This document shows positions 6,952-11,969 of a DNA stretch of 13,766 nucleotides, piece after piece; the stretch's first letter is position 1, and every line of letters starts with the position of its first letter. Source of the DNA: Actinomycetes bacterium (GTDB lineage: Bacteria > Actinomycetota > Actinomycetes > Actinomycetales > Cellulomonadaceae); the NCBI GenBank assembly GCA_023432565.1, contig JAEYUL010000006.1:1-13766 (forward strand). The letters run 5' to 3'. The notes below the pieces were generated by a model that did no database searches, was not told the origin of the DNA, and saw nothing but the letters and a program-made list of their open reading frames with translations. Both the position numbers and the translations under genes were made by a program.

Positions 6952-9054
6952 ATGGTGAAGATCGGGGATCTCGAGGAGTACGTCGCCGTCCCGCGCGTGA
7001 GCGGTCTGACGCTCTCGCCGGACGGGCACCGGATCGTCGTGGGGGTGCAGACGCTCGACGCGAAGAAGACGAAGTACCTGACGGCGCTGTGGGAGGTCGA
7101 CCCCGCGGGGGAGAAGCCCGCGCGGCGCCTGACCCGCTCGGCGAAGTCCGAGGGCGGCGCGGCGTTCACGCGTGGCGGAGACCTGCTGTTCACCAGTGCG
7201 CGTCCGGACCCGGCCGCCAAGGACGCGGACGATGACGCCCCGCCGGCGCTGTGGCTGCTGCCGCGCGACGGTGCCGAGGCGCGGGTGATCGCGGCACGCA
7301 CGGGCGGGATCGGGGGCGTCAAGGCCGCGACGGCCGCCGACACGGTGCTCGTGCTCGGTGACGTCCTCCTGCACGCCACGGACGCGAAGCACGACGACGA
7401 GCTGCGCAAGGCCCGCAAGGACAAGAAGGTCGCGGCGATCCTGCACGACGGCTACCCGGTGCGGTACTGGGACCAGGACCTCGGCCCGGGGTTCCCGCAC
7501 GTGCTCACGGCCGACCTGCGTGCGGCCGGCCTCGCGAGCGGGGACGGCGACGACGCCGTGCTCGCGGGGCAGGAGGAGCCGCGACTCGAGCTCACGGACC
7601 GCACGCCCGACGCGCGCGGGGCGCTGGTCGAGCAGCACGCGTCGATCTCGCCGGACGGGACGACGGTCGTCACCGGCTGGACGGAGCTGCGTGCGCGCGC
7701 GGACCAGCGCAGCCGGATCGTGGCGATCGACGTCGTGACGGGCGAGCGCCGCACGCTGGTGTCCGACGACGCGATCGACGCGTGGTCGCCGGTCGTCTCG
7801 CCCGACGGCCGGTGGGTCGTGTACGGCTTCGAGACGATCTCGACGCCGTACGAGGCTCCGCGCTCGGGGCTCGCGCTCGTGCCGCTCGCGGGCGGTGAGC
7901 CGCGGGTGCTCGCACCGGACTGGGACCGGTGGCCGGGCAGCCCGGTGTGGCTGCCTGACTCGTCCGGCTTGCTCGTCGTCGCGGACGACGACGGCCGGGC
8001 GCCGATCTTCCGGATCGACCTGGCGACCGACGGCGGGCAGGACCGGGTCACGCGCGTGACCAGTGACGACGCGGCGTTCACCGACGTGCAGGTCAGCCCG
8101 GACGGACGCACGGCGTACGCGCTGCGCTCGTCGTACCTGGCCCCGGCGCACCCCGTGCGGATCGACCTGACGGCCGTGCCGACGCAGGCGGAGGCGTTGC
8201 GCTCGCCCGCGCCTACGCCGCTGCTGCCGGGCCGGCTCGAGGAGGTCGAGACCACGGTCGAGGACGGTCGCCGCGTGCGGGCGTGGCTCGCCCTGCCGGA
8301 CGGCGCGGACGCGCAGCACCCGGCACCGCTGCTGCTGTGGATCCACGGCGGGCCGCTGGGCTCGTGGAACGCGTGGTCGTGGCGCTGGAACCCGTGGCTG
8401 CTGGTGGCGCGCGGGTACGCGGTGCTGCTGCCGGACCCGGCGTTGTCGACGGGGTACGGGCAGGAGTTCGTGCAGGCGGGGTGGGGCGCGTGGGGCAAGG
8501 CGCCCTACACGGACCTCATGGCTGTCACGGACGTCGCCGAGCAGCACGAGGCGGTCGACGAGTCCCGCACGGCCGCGATGGGCGGGTCGTTCGGCGGGTA
8601 CATGGCGAACTGGGTCGCGGGGCACACGGACCGGTTCCGCGCGATCGTCACGCACGCGAGCCTGTGGGCGCTCGACCAGTTCGGGCCCACCACGGACGCG
8701 TCGTTCTACTGGCAGCGCGAGATGACCCCGCAGATGGCGCTGGAGAGCTCCCCGCACCGGTTCGTCGAGCAGATCACGACCCCGATGCTCGTCGTGCACG
8801 GTGACAAGGACTACCGGGTGCCGATCGGCGAGGGCCTGCGCCTGTGGTACGAGCTGCTCGCGAAGTCCGGGCTGCCGGCGGACGACGAGGGCCGTACGGC
8901 GCACCGGTTCCTGTACTTCCCCGACGAGAACCACTGGGTGCTCTCTCCGCAGCACGCGATCGTCTGGTACCAGGTGGTCGAGGCGTTCCTCGCGGAGCAC
9001 GTCCTGGGCCGTGCGGGCGACGACGCGGTGGCGTACCCGTCGACGCTGGGGTGA
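6952..9054 (+). CDS. S9 family (prolyl oligopeptidase-like) serine peptidase
   Basis: This 700-residue protein starts at ATG 6952 behind AGGACGGGGG. The N-terminal 400 or so residues form a beta-propeller, recognisable from repeated blades such as LSPDGHRIVV, ISPDGTTVVTGW, VSPDGRWVVYGF, LPDSSGLLVVADD and VSPDGRTAYAL. The C-terminal alpha/beta-hydrolase domain (about 430-695) has the HGGP oxyanion motif at 465-468. The catalytic triad is Ser546 (MGGSFGGYM), Asp620 (HGDKDYRVP) and His661 (ENHWV). This arrangement fits the S9C acylaminoacyl peptidase/dipeptidyl peptidase branch, which releases amino acids or dipeptides from short peptides, the propeller restricting access. No signal peptide is seen, so it is probably cytoplasmic. 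A lysine-rich segment (ELRKARKDKKVAAILHDGYPVRYWDQDLGP, about residues 148-177) looks like an insertion in the propeller. It appears to be a single-gene unit ending at a hairpin. Confidence 0.95.
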   Translation: MVKIGDLEEYVAVPRVSGLTLSPDGHRIVVGVQTLDAKKTKYLTALWEVDPAGEKPARRLTRSAKSEGGAAFTRGGDLLFTSARPDPAAKDADDDAPPALWLLPRDGAEARVIAARTGGIGGVKAATAADTVLVLGDVLLHATDAKHDDELRKARKDKKVAAILHDGYPVRYWDQDLGPGFPHVLTADLRAAGLASGDGDDAVLAGQEEPRLELTDRTPDARGALVEQHASISPDGTTVVTGWTELRARADQRSRIVAIDVVTGERRTLVSDDAIDAWSPVVSPDGRWVVYGFETISTPYEAPRSGLALVPLAGGEPRVLAPDWDRWPGSPVWLPDSSGLLVVADDDGRAPIFRIDLATDGGQDRVTRVTSDDAAFTDVQVSPDGRTAYALRSSYLAPAHPVRIDLTAVPTQAEALRSPAPTPLLPGRLEEVETTVEDGRRVRAWLALPDGADAQHPAPLLLWIHGGPLGSWNAWSWRWNPWLLVARGYAVLLPDPALSTGYGQEFVQAGWGAWGKAPYTDLMAVTDVAEQHEAVDESRTAAMGGSFGGYMANWVAGHTDRFRAIVTHASLWALDQFGPTTDASFYWQREMTPQMALESSPHRFVEQITTPMLVVHGDKDYRVPIGEGLRLWYELLAKSGLPADDEGRTAHRFLYFPDENHWVLSPQHAIVWYQVVEAFLAEHVLGRAGDDAVAYPSTLG

Positions 9055-9065
9055 GGCGGGCGGGA

Positions 9066-9086
9066 CGCTCGTCCGGGTGACGAGCG
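9066..9086 (+). terminator. Hairpin after the S9 peptidase gene
   Basis: A perfect 8-bp inverted repeat, CGCTCGTC (9066-9073) and GACGAGCG (9079-9086), with a 5-nt loop CGGGT lies 11 nt after the TGA stop. The tight loop, perfect stem and position support an intrinsic terminator, although the T-tract is absent, as is common in actinobacteria. Confidence 0.6.
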
Positions 9087-9207
9087 CGCCTGCACCGGTG
9101 CCGGAAAGGGACGAATCGGGCGCTCGCCGCGCGGACGGGCGGCTGCGCCGGAAGACTCCCCCTCACGTGAAGCGGCCACCACGGCCGTCCGACGAGAGGG
9201 AGCAAGC

Positions 9208-9429
9208 ATGGGTATCGGTGGAGGTATCGCGCTGCTCGTGATCGGCGCCATCCTGTCGTTCGCGGTGAGCGACGCGATCGACGGGGTGAACCTGGGGCTG
9301 ATCGGCTACATCTGCATGGGTGCCGGTGCGCTCATGCTGATCCTGGCGCTGGTGGTGAACGCGCAGCGGTCGAACACGTCGCACACCGCTGTGGTCGAGC
9401 ACCGGGAGACGCCGCCGCCGGTGGTGTGA
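9208..9429 (+). CDS. DUF6458-type small membrane protein
   Basis: This is a 73-residue protein with two membrane helices (about 4-22 and 29-50) joined by SDAIDGVNLGLIGYI, and a polar tail ending in HRETPPPVV. The pattern MGIGGGIALLVIGAILSFAV, then D-x-I-x-G-VNL, then IG-x-I-x-MGAGALMLIL matches the DUF6458 family of small actinobacterial membrane proteins as I know it. Its function is not known. The start is well supported by GAGAGGGAGCAAGC directly upstream. It stands alone between two hairpins, so it is probably transcribed by itself; the 120 bp before it, after the peptidase terminator, must contain its promoter, but I cannot point to one. Confidence 0.85.
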   Translation: MGIGGGIALLVIGAILSFAVSDAIDGVNLGLIGYICMGAGALMLILALVVNAQRSNTSHTAVVEHRETPPPVV

Positions 9430-9448
9430 GGGAGCGTGTCGGGCCGAG

Positions 9449-9484
9449 CGAGAGCCGCGCAGCCGCTGAGCTGCGCGGCTCTCG
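9449..9484 (+). terminator. Strong intrinsic terminator hairpin after DUF6458 gene
   Basis: A perfect 14-bp inverted repeat, CGAGAGCCGCGCAG (9449-9462) and CTGCGCGGCTCTCG (9471-9484), with an 8-nt loop lies 20 nt after the DUF6458 stop. It is the strongest hairpin in the window. Only a short TCGTC follows instead of a T-tract. It should insulate the iron-regulated heme oxygenase promoter downstream. Confidence 0.75.
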
Positions 9485-9514
9485 TCGTCCGCGGTCCCGT
9501 ATCGTGATCGGTGG

Positions 9515-9533
9515 ATAGGCAAGCCTTACCTCC
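9515..9533 (+). promoter_or_regulatory. DtxR/IdeR-type iron box upstream of heme oxygenase
   Basis: ATAGGCAAGCCTTACCTCC matches 13 of 19 positions of the DtxR/IdeR consensus TTAGGTTAGSCTAACCTAA, including the AGG, AGCCT and ACCT cores, and shows 6 of 9 dyad matches about the central C. It contains the perfect inverted repeat AGGC-AA-GCCT. It lies 54 bp before the heme oxygenase start codon. Iron-loaded repressor bound here should block transcription, giving expression under iron limitation, as known for Corynebacterium diphtheriae hmuO. The match is judged by eye. Confidence 0.72.
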
Positions 9534-9544
9534 TGTCGTACTCT
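9516..9544 (+). promoter_or_regulatory. hmuO: Candidate heme oxygenase promoter overlapping the iron box
   Basis: TAGGCA (9516-9521, 4 of 6 to TTGACA) and TACTCT (9539-9544, 3 of 6 to TATAAT) are separated by 17 bp, which would place the -35 inside the iron box and the transcript start about 35 nt before the GTG codon. The hexamers are weak, so this is a geometric guess that agrees with repression by a DtxR-family protein. Confidence 0.35.
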
Positions 9545-9586
9545 CTTCCTGACACCGCGTCATCAACACCGACGAGAGCGACTGCC

Positions 9587-10249
9587 GTGACCATCTCTGC
9601 CGTGCCCGCCACCACGTCCGCGACGACCCTGTCAGCGTCGCTGCGCGAAGGCACCCGCGAGCAGCACGCGCAGGCCGAGGGCATGGAGTTCATCGACGGG
9701 CTCGTCGGCGGGCGGCTCTCGCGCGAGGCGTACACCGCGCTCGCCGTCCAGCAGCTCGCGATCTACACCGCGCTCGAGCAGGCCGGTGCGACGCTGCGCG
9801 CCGCCGGCGCCGATCAGGGACTCGTGTTCGACGAGCTCACGCGCGTGCCCGCGATCGAGCGGGACCTCGCGTTCCTGCTCGGCCCAGGGTGGGCGGCGCA
9901 GGTGACCTTCCTGCCGGCGACGCAGGCGTACGCCGAGCGCCTCGCCGCGTGCTCGTCGGACCTGACGCTGTACGCCGCGCACGCCTACACGCGCTACCTC
10001 GGGGACCTGTCCGGCGGTCAGGTCGTCAAGCGCATGGTGCAGCGCCACTACGGCGTGCCGGACGAGGGCGTGGGCTTCTACGACTTCCCGCAGATCCACA
10101 AGCTCAAGCCGTTCAAGGACGTGTACCGCGAGCGCCTCGACCACCTGGACCTCGACGACGACCAGCGCGCCGCCGCCGTCGAGGAGGCCCGCGTCGCGTT
10201 CGGACTCAACCAGGCGGTCTTCGCCGAGCTCGGACGCCGGTACACCTGA
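9587..10249 (+). CDS. hmuO: Heme oxygenase (biliverdin-producing), iron-regulated
   Basis: This is a 220-residue all-helical heme oxygenase that opens heme to biliverdin, CO and iron, using electrons from a reductase not seen here. The proximal heme ligand is His27 in LREGTREQHAQAEG. The distal helix carries GDLSGGQ with Gly139, Asp140 and Gly143-Gly144, matching the Gly/Asp network that positions oxygen in Corynebacterium HmuO. PQIHKLKPFKDVYRERLD near residue 168-185 is also typical. The GTG start at 9587 is chosen because the iron box and the poorly conserved N-terminal 14 residues precede the first helix; GAGAG upstream is a weak ribosome binding site. The length matches the bacterial HmuO group (about 215 residues). 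No heme importer gene is adjacent. Iron control through the box at 9515 fits a role in obtaining iron from host or environmental heme. Confidence 0.95.
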   Translation: MTISAVPATTSATTLSASLREGTREQHAQAEGMEFIDGLVGGRLSREAYTALAVQQLAIYTALEQAGATLRAAGADQGLVFDELTRVPAIERDLAFLLGPGWAAQVTFLPATQAYAERLAACSSDLTLYAAHAYTRYLGDLSGGQVVKRMVQRHYGVPDEGVGFYDFPQIHKLKPFKDVYRERLDHLDLDDDQRAAAVEEARVAFGLNQAVFAELGRRYT

Positions 10250-10337
10250 GCTCCGACCGCGCGGATCGTGCGCGGGCACCTGCGCGAGCGGGCGATTTGT
10301 GCGGAACGAGTGATTCCCTGCTCGTCGGTGTCCGTAG

Positions 10338-11774
10338 GTGCCTTCGGCACGCGATGATGTCCCCGTGACGCCACGGGTGACGGCCGGAGCTCGCGGGGGC
10401 CGACGAGCCGCCGCCGCGCTCAGCGGCGCGCGTGGATTCGCGCTCGCGGCCCGCCGGCTCGAGGCCGCGCGGTCGATGGACGAGGTCGTGCAGACCACCA
10501 CCGAGATCGCGGCGCAGCTGCTCGCCGCGCGCCTGGCCGCGACGTGCCGGATCGAGCACGAGACGCTGCACGTGCTGCACCACGAGCCCGAGTCCGACCC
10601 GCGTCACGCGTGGCGCATGCGCACGTCGTACCGCGCCGAGGACCGGCCCGCGCTGCGCCGGCTCATCCGTGAGCGGGAGAGCTGGGTCGCGCACGCGCAG
10701 GACGTCACGGGCAGGCCCACGAGCCCCGGCGACGACGGTGCGGGCGACGCCGTCGAGGTCGCGCAGCTGCTCGAGATCGGTGCCGCGAGCTCGCTCGGCG
10801 CGCCGATCGTCGTCAACGGCGCCGTCTGGGGCGAGCTCTACGCGCTGCGCGGCTCCGACGACGGCCTGTTCACGATCGACGACCTGGCGTCCGCCGAGGT
10901 GATCGCGGCCCTCGCGGCCGGTGCGATCGCGCGCGTCGACCTCGAGGAGCAGATCCGCCACCTCGTCGCCGACGACCCCCTGACCGGGCTCGCCAACCGG
11001 CGCGTCGCGGACAACGCCGCGGAGGCCGCGCTCGAGTCCGGCGAGGAGGTCTGCATCGTCATGTGCGACGTCGACGGCCTCAAGCGCGTCAACGATGAGC
11101 TCGGCCACGACGTGGGTGACGACCTGCTGCGCAGCGTCGCGGACGTGCTGCGTCGCGCCGTCGAGCGCCTGCCGGGCAGCACCGCTGCGCGCCTCGGCGG
11201 AGACGAGTTCTGCCTCGTGACGGTCGGCCAGCACCGCGCCGAGGTCGCCGAGGTGATGCTCTCGACCACGCTCGAGTACCCGCTGCCGCACGGCGCCGCG
11301 ATCTCCTACGGCCTGGCCTCGACGGCGATCACCGGCGAGATCTCTGCGCGCCACCTGTTCCGGCGCGCCGACATCGCTCAGTACCGGGTCAAGCGTGCGC
11401 GCGCCCGGGCCCGTCAGTCCGCCGTGCCGATCGCCGACCCGGCGGTCACCGCCGAGCGCGTGATCGTGACGGGCGTCTCCGCGATCACCGCCGCGCAGTC
11501 CGGCGTGGTGCCCCGGCTCTGCGCGCTCGCGGCTGCCACGACCGAGACGCTCGGCGGGTCGGCGTGGGCGGTGCTCATGCAGCGTGACGGCACCGCCTCG
11601 GCCGTGGCGCGCGGCGGCAGCCCCGCGGACGTGGATCACGAGCAGCTCGTCACGCAGGTGGTGCACGGGTCCTGGTTGGTGGAGATCGGGGCGTCGCCGC
11701 ACGCGGCACAGGGACCCGCGGTCACGACCGCGCTGCACGCCCTGGCCGCCGTGGCGGTCGAGGGCGCCGCCTGA
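10338..11774 (+). CDS. Diguanylate cyclase with N-terminal GAF domain and a C-terminal extra domain
   Basis: The frame opens at GTG 10338 (478 residues), but GTG 10365 (MTPRVTAG) is equally possible; neither has a Shine-Dalgarno sequence. Residues about 45-205 form a GAF-like sensor (SSLGAPIVVNGAVWGELYALR, then FTIDDLASAEVIAALAAGAIAR). The GGDEF domain spans about 207-365: DPLTGLANRR, then MCDVDGLKRVNDELGHDVGDDLLRSVADVLRR, then GGDEF at 287-291, all intact. It should therefore make cyclic di-GMP from two GTP. There is no RxxD five residues before GGDEF (LPGS is there), so the inhibitory I-site is absent. The last 105 or so residues (VIVTGVSAITAAQSGVVPR to the end) look like a second, degenerate GAF-type domain (AWAVLMQRDG, WLVEIGASPHAAQ, ALHALAAVAV). 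No membrane helix is seen, so the enzyme is cytoplasmic. The GAF ligand is unknown. It follows heme oxygenase by 88 bp. Confidence 0.93.
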   Translation: MPSARDDVPVTPRVTAGARGGRRAAAALSGARGFALAARRLEAARSMDEVVQTTTEIAAQLLAARLAATCRIEHETLHVLHHEPESDPRHAWRMRTSYRAEDRPALRRLIRERESWVAHAQDVTGRPTSPGDDGAGDAVEVAQLLEIGAASSLGAPIVVNGAVWGELYALRGSDDGLFTIDDLASAEVIAALAAGAIARVDLEEQIRHLVADDPLTGLANRRVADNAAEAALESGEEVCIVMCDVDGLKRVNDELGHDVGDDLLRSVADVLRRAVERLPGSTAARLGGDEFCLVTVGQHRAEVAEVMLSTTLEYPLPHGAAISYGLASTAITGEISARHLFRRADIAQYRVKRARARARQSAVPIADPAVTAERVIVTGVSAITAAQSGVVPRLCALAAATTETLGGSAWAVLMQRDGTASAVARGGSPADVDHEQLVTQVVHGSWLVEIGASPHAAQGPAVTTALHALAAVAVEGAA

Positions 11775-11781
11775 CGCCGGC

Positions 11782-11807
11782 CGGCCCCGCACGCGGTGCG
11801 CGGGCCG
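11782..11807 (+). terminator. Hairpin after the diguanylate cyclase gene
   Basis: GGCCCCGCAC (11783-11792) pairs with GTGCG and GGGCC (11796-11806, one bulged C) around a 3-nt GCG loop; one more C-G pair closes the base. It begins 8 nt after the stop codon. The stem is long and stable, with no T-tract. Confidence 0.5.
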
Positions 11808-11840
11808 TGGCCGAGGCGCCGAGCTCTCGACGTCGGTCGT

Positions 11841-11946
11841 CGCCACGTCCCTCGTCGCTGCGTCGATCGGCGCCGTGTCCCTCGTCGCTGTGTTGACGGG
11901 CGCCACGTCCCTCGTCGCTGCGTTGACAGGCGCCGTGTCCCTCGTG
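11841..11946. repeat. Tandem repeat, 30-bp period, about 3.5 copies, in the convergent gap
   Basis: Units begin at 11841, 11871, 11901 and 11931. The core GTCCCTCGTCGCTG recurs at identical spacing in the first three units, and the fourth keeps only the first 16 bases or so. Units alternate in type: units 1 and 3 have CGCCACG and differ at 3 of 30 positions, while unit 2 (and the start of unit 4) has CGCCGTG and differs from them at 6 and 4 positions, suggesting duplication of a 60-bp block. A GGCGCC palindrome sits at each of the three junctions (11869, 11899, 11929). On the minus strand the repeat lies in the same frame as the NHLRC2-like gene, just past its stop, and would encode decapeptides of the type ATRDxAPxxx. 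No gene is supported on either strand of the 195-bp gap. Confidence 0.85.
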
Positions 11947-11969
11947 GCCCGCCGGGGTCGTGCTGGCCG

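Noticed and set aside
5631..7424. A 597-codon minus-strand frame across the CopD-CtaG/peptidase junction.
   Set aside because: It is a composition artefact spanning two conserved genes on the other strand, and its product is low complexity.
6751..9000. A 749-codon open frame on the minus strand across the S9 peptidase gene.
   Set aside because: It is antisense to an intact, catalytically complete peptidase, and its product is Arg/Val/His-rich with no domain-like pattern.
10257..10275. Hairpin CCGCGC/GCGCGG after heme oxygenase as a terminator.
   Set aside because: It has only six base pairs, all from alternating C and G in a C+G-rich gap, with no T-tract. It is too likely by chance, so it is left out, and readthrough into the cyclase gene remains possible.
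10206..11906. A 566-codon minus-strand frame opening inside the tandem repeat and running antisense to the diguanylate cyclase.
   Set aside because: The cyclase on the plus strand has intact motifs throughout, and the antisense product shows no fold-like pattern. Only the repeat part, in frame after the NHLRC2-like stop, is kept as an observation.
11841..11946. The tandem repeat as a CRISPR array.
   Set aside because: The units are directly adjacent with no unique spacers, and no cas gene is present.
11776..11960. A small plus-strand gene encoding a hydrophobic repeat peptide (SLVAALTGAV type).
   Set aside because: The frame has no start codon before the repeats, no ribosome binding site, and runs into antisense of the NHLRC2-like gene.
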